In this document: in pieces, positions 46,401 through 58,929 of the stretch | Layout: every line of letters starts with the position of its first letter | Position numbering within the stretch: position 1 is the first letter of the stretch | Assembly: GCA_019925795.1 (NCBI GenBank) | Contig: CM034301.1 | Coordinates: 43,859,783-43,923,782 of the forward strand | Direction: 5' to 3' | Length of the DNA: 64,000 bases | Source of the DNA: Dendrobium chrysotoxum | Lineage: Eukaryota > Streptophyta > Magnoliopsida > Asparagales > Orchidaceae | Translations under genes and position numbers: made by a program | Notes under the pieces: generated by a model | Told to the model about the DNA's origin: nothing | Databases searched by the model: none | Seen by the model: only the letters and a program-made list of their open reading frames with translations

Positions 46401-46807
46401 AAGTTCAAATTAGATTTCAAATTATTTGAGTTCAATTTATTGTTGATTGTTCAATGTCAAGCTCCTTGAGTCATCTCATTTGGGATTCAAATCAAGTGCA
46501 AGTTAAATGCATTGGCATTCAGTTTGAGTCCCCTGCTGTTTTGTAGAAGTTCAAGTCCAAATTCAAATTGAGTTCATGTCCATTGCACTTAGTTTATTTG
46601 AGTTTGAGTTCTCTTGCAAGTTTAATTAATTTTCAATTTGAGTTAAGGTATTTTGATTTGTTCAAATTAGAGTTCAAGTTTGAGTTCAAAGTCGTCCAAA
46701 ATTTGTCCAAGTCAGGTCCAAGTGTGGTTTTATGTTCACCCGAAATTTCAGCAGCCTCCCGACGTCTCCCCCATTTAGAGAAAACTACGGGAAACTGGGC
46801 CTCCCGC

Positions 46808-47068
46808 CACGCTAGAGAAAAGCGTGTACGATAGGTGTCCTTAGACATCGCGGCCGTGAAATCTTCAATCCCACCACGCCAGAGAAAGGCGTGTATGGGT
46901 CTTCGGTACCTATTTCAAAAGAAAAGCAGTTGTTTCCCTGCAGGTACAAAGCCGCATACGGGTACTTAAGATTGTCCCCACCACGCTATGAAAAGCGTGT
47001 ATAGGGCCAACCAGCCTCGCCAAAAGTGTCGCACCGGTTCCCTTCCCACCACGCTAGAGAAAAACGTG
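46808..47068 (-). repeat. Array of four short hairpins in LTR A3
   Basis: Plus-strand arms: 46808-46826 CACGCT/AGCGTG; 46875-46893 CACGCC/GGCGTG; 46982-46999 CACGCT/AGCGTG; 47050-47068 CACGCT/AACGTG. Loops are AGAGAAA or ATGAAA, the complement of TTTCTCT/TTTCAT. Each corresponds by flanking sequence to one hairpin of copy 1. The third is perfect here but broken in copy 1. The fourth pairs with a G-T wobble on the element's sense strand. Confidence 0.85.
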
Positions 47069-47296
47069 TATGGGCGGTTTTCCGGCTCGACATGAACGCG
47101 GGATATTGATGGAATGAACAAGTAGGATCCCCCTCTCCTCTTTCTTCCCTTTTTTTGTATTTCTCTCCTTTTTTTTTTGAAACTTTCTCCTTTTTTATAT
47201 TCTTTTTTTTTTTTTGCTTTCTTTTTTTTTTAATATTTCTTCTTTTTTTTACTTCTCCTTTTTTTTGTCTTCCTCTCACAAACACACACACACAAA

Positions 47297-47342
<46 letters not shown>
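47297..47342. repeat. (TA)n microsatellite
   Basis: A run of TA dinucleotides at the border between a pyrimidine-rich stretch (47150-47280) and the AT block. Confidence 0.95.
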
Positions 47343-47347
<5 letters not shown>

Positions 47348-48353
47348 CTAATAACAATAATCATAATAATTAACAAAAATTACAATAGTAATTAATCACT
47401 AATGATAACAGAAAATAGATAACAGAAAATAAAATAAAATAAAATGTAATAACAATTATAATTTCTATAATTATAATATTAATAATAATAACTATAATAA
47501 TATTAATTAATACAACTAATAATTAAAAACAAAGTAAAGATAAAAGGAAGTATACCTAATTAGCTGGGGGAGGTTGGGGTTAGGAGCTCGGGCAGAGATA
47601 TCAAGCTTCGAGGCGGGACAGGCTTAGGAAGCTCGGTTGGGTTCGGGTATAGGAGGAGAGGCGACAAGTGGATTTCAACAAAGGGAATAGAGGCGTCGAA
47701 TCTGATGCACCTTGCGACTAAGGCAGAGAGGGAGGTCGATGGGTGTGAGGTCGAAGGCTCTGGTGGTCTTATGGAGTTCGGCGGCTAGATCCAGTACAAG
47801 AGATTGATAGGTGGAGTCGGGTAGGGCTAGGGCAGAGGCGAGCGGCTGCTTGGTGGATTTCAGCGAGGTCTTATGTAGAGGTTGACAGTTGGAGCTTGGG
47901 AAGAAATCGGAAGCAACAACTGGAGCTTCGCGGCTTGATCGGGTAAGGAAGAAGATGCGGGAGTTTGAGCTTGAAGCTCGGCTGGATGGCAAAGGAGACG
48001 AGGAGATATGCTTATGGGTGGAAGAGTGGAGGAAGGGCTTCGATTTTGAAGGAGGAGGATTGGGAAAGAAGATCGTAGCTTGCGATCGAGCTGGATGCAG
48101 AAGGGCGAATGGATTGCGAGATCTTGCCGAGGCTTGAAACGTGGGAATGAGTCGGAGATGCCGCGAATGAGAGTTCCGCTCCCATTTTAACGACGCGAGA
48201 GGAGGCTCGATCGAGGAGAAGCACAGGTTTTACGGGAAGTGATGCGAGCGGCGCTGAATCAGCGGGATTTCGGCAGGATTCAAGGATCTGGCGGGTTGAG
48301 GTATGTATGCGGGATTTCTATTTTTGATTCTACATCCGGTGGTCAACAGTATG

Positions 48354-51300
48354 TATGTGCACATGTATACTTTTATGTGCTAGTGTGTATAAATACATAG
48401 ATTATATACACCAATATTAATAAATTTATATTTGTATGAATATATTTAAATATGCGGGAATGGAATATTTATATTCTATATTTATATATGATTTTTAGGT
48501 AAACTTATGTTCATGAATAGTATATATTTGACTCAATAAGTAAATGAGCCGAACATAAAAAAAAAACTTTGGATCATTTACTTAATGTACCAGTCAAACA
48601 CTTGAGTTTGCTCAAGCATGGCTCATTTTCACCTCTAGTATAGGAAGTGGGAAACAAGTGTAACATGTTCCTATATTCTAAGCAAACAAATGATTAATAT
48701 TTGGATATCTTTCCAACGCATGCTAAATAGCAGGCATGGAAGTAGGTGGAAGCTTCTTATGCTAGGACCAAGCAAATATTTGAGTTTGGTAATCCAGTAG
48801 TGACATAGAAAAAGATAAGAGGGTCATTTCTATTAAAAAAATTACTCAAAAGGCCTTTCTCTCTTATTTCCTTAGTAGGGGTAGTTTAGTAATTAGGAGC
48901 CTAATAATTGCCCTCTTATTATGCTAGGAAGGAGTTTTTTTTGGATATTAGATGTCAAGTTTATCCTGATTGGGATGGATTTCCCCTTAGTGTAGGTGAG
49001 GTTAGGAGAAGAGGAAGCGATAGTGGAGTCTAAGATTTCATCAAGATTGGTTGCCAAGGTTTCCTAACCTACCCTAGTGGCTGCCAGTCTTGCCTTTCAG
49101 GGAGTTTCCAACTGACAAAAATTTGAAAACGTCATCCAGGTGTTGCTGCCCTTTATTCTAGGTTAATATCTAACCTTTTGCATTAAATTCAATCGGATGT
49201 AATCCAACTTAGAAGAATTGCGTCGGAATCTCCCAGGAATTCTTGAATCTGGAGATTGAATCAGCCAGTCGATCTAGAATTTAGTGGTTCAAGAAAAACC
49301 TAAACAGATTCTTTGATTTCTAATTTAAATCTATTTTGGGTTATTTCTTGAAATCGGCAAACTCCCTATATTTAACTCTGCCTCATTTTGTTGCAAGTTG
49401 ATAAAATATTTTAATATATTGAAGATTGGATACTCTACACCTGGAATTCTCAGATTCTTGCTTCAAGAACATCCACAACCAAGTACTCTGATTAACTAAC
49501 TTTTGTCTGTAATTAATTCCATTAAGTTGAAGTCATAATCAAACTTCCTTCTGTTAAAACGCCACTAAAAGTGGCTGGTAATCAGCCATCCCACTGCAGT
49601 TCAGCCATTTGGAAAGGTCAATTGAACAATTTTCTGAAAGATTATTAGCTGGGAAGTTCTCTGGATTCCTGAAAACAACAGCCTGTTGGATCAAGGGGTA
49701 ACAACCTTAAAGAAATGGATCTGGACTAGAATTAAGAAGTTGGGGTAGTTGGAAATCCTGAGTTCTGCTGTAATTTCAGCATCCATTGTTTTCTTTTGGT
49801 TTGGGTATAGAAGCATATTATCTTATCTAATCACTGTTCATTGGGTGGTTGCTGTTTGTGTCGCTGAGTATAATTAATTATAATTCTGACATTTTTTTTT
49901 CTCGGTGTCAGGTAGGTTCTTTAGTCTTTATTAACGAAGTTTTACTAACCTTAAAAATCTACAACAATGTTGATCAATGACTGGGAGGGTAAGGGTGGGC
50001 CGTCAAGTTTGTTGTGAACAATGAAACGTTGTTGTCTTTTCTCTGATTTCTACTCCAATTGAGTGGTTGCCACTAAGAATGATATGGGGTATAAAATTTT
50101 TGAAATTAAAATAATAGATTATAGATTTTGAAATTAAAATAATAAAATTATAAAAATTTTCAAATTAAAATCAATAAATTTTCTTATACCAAAAATAGGG
50201 TGGAGTTCAACACATACAAATGAGGTCAAGTTGAGCAGAGCAAGCGAGCATTGAAAGGATGCAAGCAATCATGTACTAAGGCACAAGACACTTATCAGGA
50301 GTTTGGAGCTAATAGTGAAACTGAAAACATATCGAAGTTCACAATTTAAATAGATCAACTACAACTGTGAGGCCTGAACAAAGAGCAGCAACATTCTATT
50401 ATGTGTGGGTTATGGAGCGAGTGAAGTCATCTAAGTTAACGAACAAAATTGACGGACAAAGATCATGATATCAAAGAAGTAAAAGAAGATATGAAGGGAC
50501 ACAAGTACTAAAGGGGGAGGGAGGGAGGGTATGTAATCAAATAGCTTAATATTTCATTCAACCAATAATAATCCCCAACTTAGCTAAAGGCATCTTATTT
50601 ATTGTGAAAAAAAGTGCTATAAGAAAAGAAAATAATAGATAACATAAAGGAAATGAACCCTAATATAACAAACTGAAAGAAGAAACATATCTAAATATTC
50701 CCAAAATACAAATTTCTTAAAAAAATGAAATATTTAATCAAATATGCCGTCAAAGTTGAACGCAAGTCCAAATCGAACAACAAACATATAATTATCTCTA
50801 CTCTATCCTAATATTTGCTTAATGTGCTTGTAAGAAGACTACAATGTAAGCTTATGCAGAAGTATCTTCCTAGAACTAAAATGTTAACAAAAAATAAAAC
50901 TCCAACAAAAATTTGCAAGCATCCTTCTTTGTCTTTGAACTATGAAGCAACAAACTATCCATTGTAATCTATATGCATTTCTAACAAGCTTCCCATGAGT
51001 TTCGCCCATTGAGAACTAATTCATGTGGTAAAGTTCAAATCTATACCTATTCCTAAAAATATAAAAATATGTATGAATTATTACAGGGTTTTTTAGGCCT
51101 CAACTTGTTACTAGAAAGACAACGACAAAGGGTGTAACATGCCTTAGTCTACCATTTCCATGTTAATAAATAAAACAAGAAGCATCCCTGACCACTTGAA
51201 CAAGCACAAGTTTGAATGGAAGCACCTACCACATTCCTACATAATTTGACAATCAATAAGAGCCATATTCGTTATGCATGCAAGGAAGCTATAAATTAAT

Positions 51301-54094
51301 ATGAACCGTAACATTTATATTTACCATCAAGGCATCAATGTCCATGTATAAAACCAGGTAGGCATTAATGTATCAAACCAGGTAAGTTGATGAAACAAAG
51401 TAGTCAACATTTGACCCACAAAAGGAAGGACAAAAAACAATGACAATACAAAAAGAGCTATACTATACATCGCGTGCAAATGGAGAGAATTTTTAAGAAT
51501 TCTGGTTTTGAAGCACAAGATAAGCACAAATCTTGCGCATTCTTATTTAAAAACAAGTGCCTTTCAGACTGCTTTGGAGAAGTTCCATCCTCTATGGATT
51601 CCTTTTTAGCTTGATCTATAGAGCTTTCGATAAACCATGATAAAAGAATGTTGTTACATCCAGTACAAAGCCCTTCCTAAACCCTTTCCTCTCTTCATCT
51701 TCAAGCTATCTGTGTCAACATAATTACAAAGGCTATCTCAATTCCCAACACTTTTTGCTTCCCGAGTAGGCCAACCACATTAGAGGAATAGGCTACGTTT
51801 CTTCTCTCTCTCTATCTGAAACATTGCCTCCACGAAAATTTCTCACTAGATCTACTGAAAAACAGTCCTCTTCCATATGGATTTTGTTGGTCCGTGTGGT
51901 TGCAAGCAGTGGATGCTGATAAAAATAAATAAATTGACTTTACTAGTTTGCGCAATAAAACGGTTAATATTTTATGCAGTCTCTGTATTCTCCTAAACCT
52001 TGCCCTTTTAGAAACCTCAATCACATCCAAGTTTTCCATCATTCCCATAATAATCATGACATCTTAATCCATCATCCATTGTAATAGCCCTTGTTACCAT
52101 TACTTTGTTGATAAATTACACGTTCAACAAGTTTTTCCCAGGTTGAGCACTTCTAGGTTTAATGGTTTCTTTTGCACAGACTTGCACAACATTGTAACCA
52201 AGCAGCTCTTGTATAAAATTTGAAGCAGTTCAAAGAACTTTCTGTTTAGACATTTGTTTGATGCAGACTTTATATCATATTTATAAATAAATTAATAACC
52301 AGCATATGCCTTAATACAACCTCTAAAAGGCAATTTCACATAACTCAAGATCTCTTTACATTTTTGAAGCTACAAATCTATATAGCAATTATCTATTTTA
52401 TATAAAAGAAAGGTTGCCTAAGTAACATAACCAGGAAATGCCCAAAAAATATTGAGAGCTGAAACATTTCAGAAATCTAGAAAGATAAAAAAGCCTCCTC
52501 CATGATAGCAATTGACACACGTGTTACTAAAATTTTCTGATGCCTGCTTTGTTTGCGTTACAAGACTTGCGATTACTTGCCACTATAGAACACAACTGAT
52601 AGAATTTGTAGATCTTGTTCAGCTTATGTGAGCTGCAAAAATTCACACCCCGGTCTCTTACTGGGAGAGTTTAGGATATGTTTTTGGATGAAATTTTCAG
52701 AAGATATATTGGATTTAAGATAATACATTACCTAAAAATTTCACTCTCATTTGATGATGACGTTATGATCCGGTAATAGGTCCTATAGGTGTAAAGTACT
52801 ATGATTAATTATCCCTCCCCGTGACAAAAGAGAACTTTTAATTAAAGCTAGTTGTTAGAGAGGCATTAAGTGCTTGGTGTAAAATAGTAGCAAGTTTGAG
52901 ACCCTCATATAGTTTACTTCATCATTTAAGCTTGCTCAACCTTTTGTGTGTTAGGTTCAAGTGCTCTAAAAGCGGCAGAGAGGTTCTGTTTGCACCGGTT
53001 GGCAAACTAATCCGTTCATCACATCCCCTGTAAGCCCATTTTCAATCCTATGCTCATTCTCATTTTGTTATCTTTGTCCTTTATTTCACTTGAATTTTTC
53101 TTATTTAAATTATTCGTGTTTTGTTCCTTGTTGGTCTGTTCAACCTGAATTGCAGCAACCTCTCAACTTCTTCCCCACGTAGTATCATCGGGAGTGCAAG
53201 GCCTTCCAACAAAGCTAAAAAAGGTGTGCTTGTTCTGTGTCATGCAACATTGCACCTGGGGTAGGGGGTGCCTTTTATCACACAATACTTAAAAAAGCAC
53301 GCATAGCTCTTTGGAGCAACATGGACGTGTATGTTTTCAAAAAAATTTCTACTGTGTTGGAATAACGTGCAAGAGTACTTAATTTTTGAGATTTTCAAAT
53401 TATACATTTGTACGAGTCAATGACGATGATGCAGTGAAGATGAGAAGTTTGCGAGGATGAACACGCTATTTTTTTAGTTGTGTAAATACATTTGTCTTTT
53501 TTTCTCTTTTTCTTTTTTTATTTTTCTTTCTTTTTTTAACTATATATGTGGGTGTGTGTGCGCACAGAGTGAGAGAAAGAGGAGAGAGAGAGAGAGAGAG
53601 AGAGAATGCTTTGTTTAGTCAAAGAACTAGAGAGACGATGGGGCTAAAGAGATGAAGAGAGAAAATTTTTTGTCTCTATTTAGAGAGGGAGGGAAAGGCC
53701 TAGCTAGAGGAAGGTGGGAAAGAAGAGAGGAGAGAGAGTGTGTGTGTGCGTAAAGGAGTTCAGATGATTGAAATGGCTTTGGCTTGTCAACAGCAGCTCT
53801 ATGAGCTCAAGTAGCCGGTGACTTCAAAAGGAGCTTGGGTAATGGTTTTGGGAGGATCAAGGGAAAGGTCTAGCTGACTACAAGAGGGTGTGGGATTAGG
53901 CAAGGGTGGTTAGCAATGACGGTGCTGGGAGAGGATGCGGGCTTGTCATGTAGTAGAGATGACGAAAAGGGGGCTAAGGGGACCGCATAGAGGATAAGTC
54001 GTGAATGTGCTAGGGGGATTTAGGTTCGAAGAAATCAAAGAGATGATTTTTACTTATTTATTTTTTCTTTCTTTTTTATTTATTTAAGTCAATA

Positions 54095-54146
<52 letters not shown>

Positions 54147-54169
54147 TTGTTACTTGTGTTCAAACATAA
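48354..54169. other. CCCH-region intron, mostly unassigned
   Basis: 48650-49990 has an LTR-like look (leader-like sequence, polypyrimidine runs) but no matching ends were found. 50090-52600 is AT-rich with no recognised exon; a minus-strand frame at 51812-52057 has no known product. 53570-53740 is GA-rich with a (GA)n run at about 53583-53604, and (TA)n follows at 54101-54143. Confidence 0.4.
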
Positions 54170-54563
54170 GATGAACAAGTATTTCCTATTTCAGTTGGAT
54201 TACATCAAAGATCAACTTTAATCCCATATCTTTTTACTTTGGTCATGGATGTTCTTACTAGACATTTACAAGAGGATGTACCTTGGTATATGCTCTTTGC
54301 TGATGATATTCTTCTTGTGGATTAGATTAGAGAAGGATTTGATAAAAAACTTGAATTATGGAGATCAACCTTAGAGTCTAAATGTTTTCGTTTGAGTAGA
54401 TCGAAAACCAAATACATTAACTATAATTTTAGCAGAAATAGATCTAGTGGTGAGATTGCAACATTGGGTGATCAAGTCATTTAAAAGAGTGCACGTTTTA
54501 GATATCTTGGGTCTATTGTTCAAATCGATGGTGAAATAGATGGGATATTATTAGTAGAATTCA
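54170..54563 (+). mobile_element. RTE LINE, left half, interrupted by a hAT element
   Basis: Reads FPISVGLHQ, VMDVLTRHLQEDVPWYMLFA, DDILLVD and then stops, collinear with the LINE at 20911. It continues to the point equal to IDG.I in the intact copy, where a hAT element is inserted. The right half is at 58167-58680. Confidence 0.85.
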
Positions 54564-54839
54564 TACATATGAATGGAACAAAAATAGCATGCGTCATGGC
54601 ACACGAAATGGTGCACATACGATACTATTTGCATGGCGCGGCGCAAATGTTCCAAATAGCACGAGCTATTTGCACTATGTATGTGCAATGGCGCATGACA
54701 AAAAAAACACGCACAATTTTTTTAGTTGAATATTGACTTAAATATAATTATTAGGATTTTTTAATACTTTATCTTTTTGAATCTCCAAGTTAATATAATA
54801 ATAATAATTTAAAATTATTTAATATCAAATATATGGTTT

Positions 54840-56100
54840 TTATTCATTTTTGTTGTTGGTTCGGCTTCGTGCTTATGCTTGTGAAGAAAGAGTCACTGCA
54901 AAAGCTTCATCGCCTCCTTCGACAAAGGTGTTCTTGTCGAATCGGAACTCATGATGGAAGCTCGCTGCTAGGGTAGCAATCTTTCTTCCCTTCGCTGCTA
55001 AGGTCACTACGTTGTTGGTTTGGCTTTGTGCTCATGAAGAAAGAGTCGTTGGAGAAGCTTTGTCGCGTCTTTCGACAAAGACATTCCTATTGGATCAAAA
55101 GTCACGACCTATGATGCACCGACACTTTTCCTCAAAGAGGTGTGCAGTGTCCGACACGACACACGTCCGACACACCTCTGACATATGTTGTACACTCCAA
55201 AACTGTGTCCAATTAAAAAAATATTAAATAAAAATTGGATACGCGTGTCTGACACGTCTGTCTTAAATATTATATGATTTTTTAAAAATATCTAATTTCT
55301 TATATTTAAAATTTTTATTTATTTAAAATATAAAAACTAAATTTTTATTTCCTATCCACATCACCAAATCAATCGCCAACACTTAATACCCAGTTCATCG
55401 AATATTCTCATTTTCATTTCTATTTGGAGGGTTGCGACATTGGTTTCTCAACAATGTCCGATGTCATCTCAACATCGAAGTCTGCATCGTTAGAACATCG
55501 AAGCCTAATGCCATTACAACATCAATATTTCAAAACTATTTCAATATCAAAGTTTGACACTATCTTGACATTGATGCTCGACTCTAGCAATTTCTACACC
55601 CACAACTTGACAACTCATCTTTGTCCGACATCATCTTAACATCAACGAACAAAATCCTGTCAACATCGACGACAGACTTCCTCTTGACATCTACGCCCAA
55701 TACTTACTGCATAACACTAATGTTCGAATCTCGGCAACATTGTCATGTCCTCTCTCGATGCCTAAAACACGACATCAACACTTGATTCTCGACATCCTAA
55801 TATTAATTATTTTAAGCACAAATTCTAGTTAAATGACTTATTATTTCTAAATTATTTTTAATATTATACTTACTCAATTTTTATACACTATTTTTAAAAT
55901 ATAAAAATTATAATACTGTGTCCAACCTGTGTATGTGTCCTATATTTTTAATAATTGATGTGTCGTATCTGGGTCGTGTTGTATCCGTGTCATCGTGCCC
56001 GTGTCTGTGCATCGTAGGTCACGACGAAAGCTCACCACTAAGGTAACGATCTTTCTTCACTTAGCTGCTAAGGTCACGATGTTGTTGATTCCTCCAATAG
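54840..56100 (+). repeat. Two ~158-bp tandem units, the second split by a TE
   Basis: Unit 1 (about 54855-55012) and unit 2 (about 55013-55100 plus 56026-56085) share TTGTTGGTT.GGCTT, GAAGAAAGAGTC, TTTCGACAAAG, AGCTC.C..CTA and CAATCTTTCTTC.C. The TIR element at 55109-56017 sits inside unit 2. Confidence 0.75.
55109..56017. mobile_element. TIR element nested in the hAT transposon
   Basis: Ends CTATGATGCACCGACAC and, inverted, CTACGATGCACAGACAC. The 8-bp target duplication GTCACGAC is exact (55101-55108 and 56018-56025). Inside both ends are repeats of GTGTCCGACACGACAC type, and a stretch of ACATCGAA/ACATCAA words lies at 55430-55800. It is 909 bp with no transposase. hAT or Mutator-like is possible; the 8-bp duplication favours hAT. 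Confidence 0.88.
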
Positions 56101-58166
56101 TTAAAGGCGAAGGAATCACATTAATTTTTTGTTAATTTAAAGTTGCCATTTTTGCTGTTTGGCAGTATTTAGGCTAAATCATGCTCAAATCTTGTTCAAT
56201 TTCATCTTTGATTCATATATATACTTTGATTCCCAATATCTTAAAATATAAATCAAGGCAACTAACCTAAATTTACATCATTGAATATGGTTATGATCTA
56301 AGAATTAGTTAGATTTCAGAATTTTTTAAGATTGATAGCACATTCAAAATTTATATGAATGAATGTTCTATATTCTACGATAAAATATTCTTTGGTTTTA
56401 TTCCTTATAAGAAGTTCAAATAATTGAACTTTTTTTGTTGAGACCAAACTTTCTATGTAAAATATGGTCAACGGGAAACTTTTAAAAAAAATTACATATA
56501 AGTTTTTAAATTGAATTATTTATGCAATTATTTCTTATGCTCTATGCATTGACACCATCATAAAAAATTTGTAACGCTCATGATCAATGATGTTGGTTTT
56601 CATTTCACTATCTTTCATTGGGATGGAAAAACAAAATTTTCCTAGCAATAAGCTTTAGATAAGAAAAACTTTGTTTTTGTTTATGTGAGATGGACTTTTA
56701 ATCTCCTAAGAGGAGAATGAGCACTCTCATAATCAATATAGTGCATGCCCTAAAAATAAATGCCTTTTATTAAAGGTCCTTAGATTGGTTGATGGAGAAG
56801 AAAGCCTCCAATGGCTTATATATTAATGAAGCAATTGATAGGGCTAAAAAAGCAATTGCTACAAGTTTCAACAATAGTGATAAATACAAACAATTATTTT
56901 AAATTATTGATAAAAGATGGGAAGTGCAACTTCATTGACCTTTACATGCAGTACCACACATTCTAAATCTTGAATACTTTTTCAGCAACCCTAATACTGT
57001 TAGGGATAAAAAAAATAGCTGATGGACTATATTCACGCATTAGAAGATTATCTAAAGATGTAGATAAACAAGACAAAATCAATAAAGAATTAAGTTTATA
57101 TATTAGGGTGAAGGCCTATTTGGTATTCTCCGACTATAATACAAAAGACTACCCGATCACTAGGTATCATCGTTTGAATAAAATTAAGATTGAGTAATAC
57201 TTTATAAGAAGAGAAAATAAATATTTCATTACTTCCAGCTGATTGGTGATTGATGGTTGGCGCATGGCCAAGGAGTTCCACACTTGCAAAGTTTTGCTAT
57301 CAAATTCTTTAGTCTAACCTATAGTTCATCTGGATGCAAATGCAATTAGAGTATGTTCAAATATATAAGTATTAAAATAGATTACATGTTGATTTTTTTA
57401 TGCATGTCTTTAATATAGTAATTGTGATGATATTTCAAATTGCAACTTCATAACAAAAGAAACGGAATGAATCATAGTCGCCTCAAAGATTTAGTTTATG
57501 TAAAATATAATAGAGTATTAATTCGTAAATATAATCATGGTAATGTGATGAACCCTATTTCTTAACTGACATAGATGATGCAAATGAGTGGCTAATAGCA
57601 AAAATGAATAATGAGTTAAATGAAGAAAATGAATTCATTGTTGGAGAAGAAGATTTGACATGTATTTACTGTTACAAAGGCCACTGGTGTTTATGATAAA
57701 AGCTACAATATTCGAGATTGATCTAAGGGCAAGAAAATGAATCTTCATCTAAGCATTACATTGTTGCTATTGAGAATGAAGATGATATGAGTGATGAAGA
57801 GGATTATGAAATACGAGACATTGTTGATGAAGGGAATGGAGCTTTTTTTACTTTTGTTGATGATGATGATTCTCAAGAAGATTGGATTAAATTCTTACAA
57901 AATTCTTAGGCTTAAAAAAGAGATTGTAATATTTTGAATTATGAGAGACTCAGGTGATGATTACTTGAACTTATACATCACTTTGTTTTTTTTTATCATT
58001 ATAATTTATCTTTCAATTTAATGATATTTCATATTAATATATTTTTTTATAATTATTTGATATTGTGCATCATGTTTAAAATGGCGGGTGTCATGCCATG
58101 GACTATGCGCCAAGACTATGGAGAACTTTACGCCATGGTGCACCATTCGGCATCGACAAATATGGT

Positions 58167-58680
58167 AAATTTCAAGTTGGATGGTTGAAATGGAAAAACG
58201 CATCGGGCCTATTGTGTGATAGAAAAGTACCTCTAAAACTGAAATTTTTGTAAGATTTTGCAATGCTTTATGGAGCGGGATGTTGGCTATTAAAATAGAA
58301 TCATAAAATTAAGTGTTGCAGAGATGAGGATGCTCAAGTGGATGAGTGGCTTTACACTTAGAGACAAAATACGAAACGACTATATCCATGAAAAAGTTGG
58401 AGTACCTCCAGTGGCAAATACGATTAGAGAGAGTCGCCTTAGATGATTAGGTCACATAAAACGTCAGGCTTCCAATGACCCTCTTAGCAGAGTAGATGTA
58501 TTAGATCAAACCTATGTTAAGAAAAGTAGAGATAAATCTTAAAAGAATTAGTTAGAAAGTATTAAAAATGACATTTTTTTCATAAATTTAAATGACTTAA
58601 TAGGACAAAATGGAGAAAAGGATTCCTGTAGCCAACCCCACGTAGTGGAATAAATGATTGTTGTTGTTGTTGTGTGGAAA
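58167..58680 (+). mobile_element. RTE LINE, right half
   Basis: Resumes FQVGWLKWKNASGLLCDRKV and PLKLK, and runs with stops and frame shifts to the 3' end CCCACGTAGTGGAATAAATG and a (TTG)n tail at 58655-58675. Confidence 0.85.
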
Positions 58681-58745
58681 CGACGTAAATGGGATAGGAT
58701 TAGGCGGTGGTTTTGATGGATTTGCAAGGATTAGATAGGACATGC

Positions 58746-58755
<10 letters not shown>

Positions 58756-58780
<25 letters not shown>
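58756..58780. repeat. (TA)n microsatellite
   Basis: TA dinucleotide run just 3' of the LINE. Confidence 0.95.
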
Positions 58781-58784
<4 letters not shown>

Positions 58785-58929
58785 ATTGATATAAAATCAA
58801 ACAAAAAAACTCAAATAGACAAATAAATGTGAAAGGACCCCTCGTACAATTTCTCATCCCTCTTATGTTTTGATTTGAGTGCAAATTTGCATTTTGACTT
58901 CATGAGGCAACCTGGATAATGTGGTTGTT

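Larger units (their letters stand above)
43440..48348 (-). mobile_element. Giant LTR, family A copy 3, inverted and 3'-truncated
   Basis: On the minus strand it starts TGTTGACCACCGG at 48348. It continues through a GC-rich 5' part (47560-48300), AT block and (TA)n (47297-47540), hairpin array (46808-47068), TTGAACTCAA-type words, and a region collinear with 4640-6045 of copy 1. Alignment stops at about 43440, roughly 400 bases short of the copy 1 end, so the 3' terminus and its target copy are missing. The flank after the 5' end on the plus strand is GTATG (48349-48353). Open frames inside are not genes. Confidence 0.75.
54564..58166 (+). mobile_element. hAT transposon inserted in the RTE LINE
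   Basis: The LINE sequence breaks at AGAATTCA (54556-54563) and resumes at AAATTTCA (58167-58174), a diverged 8-bp target duplication. The interior holds a decayed transposase at about 56770-57700: LRLVDGEESLQWLIY.NEAID, KQLF.IIDKRWEVQLH.PLHA, KIADGLYSRIRRLSKDVDKQ and the C-terminal LKDLVYVKYNRVLIRKYNHG-like part, with frame breaks. The terminal bases (TACATATG and ATATGGT) form only a weak inverted repeat, but ATGGTGCAC and GGCGCAT words recur just inside both ends. Not functional. Confidence 0.82.

Noticed and set aside
48650..49990. Another solo LTR
   Set aside because: The style is LTR-like, but no TG/CA ends with matching 5-bp flanks could be found.
51812..52057. Exon of the CCCH gene on the minus strand
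   Set aside because: Possible splice sites exist but neither frame matches zinc-finger or linker sequence.
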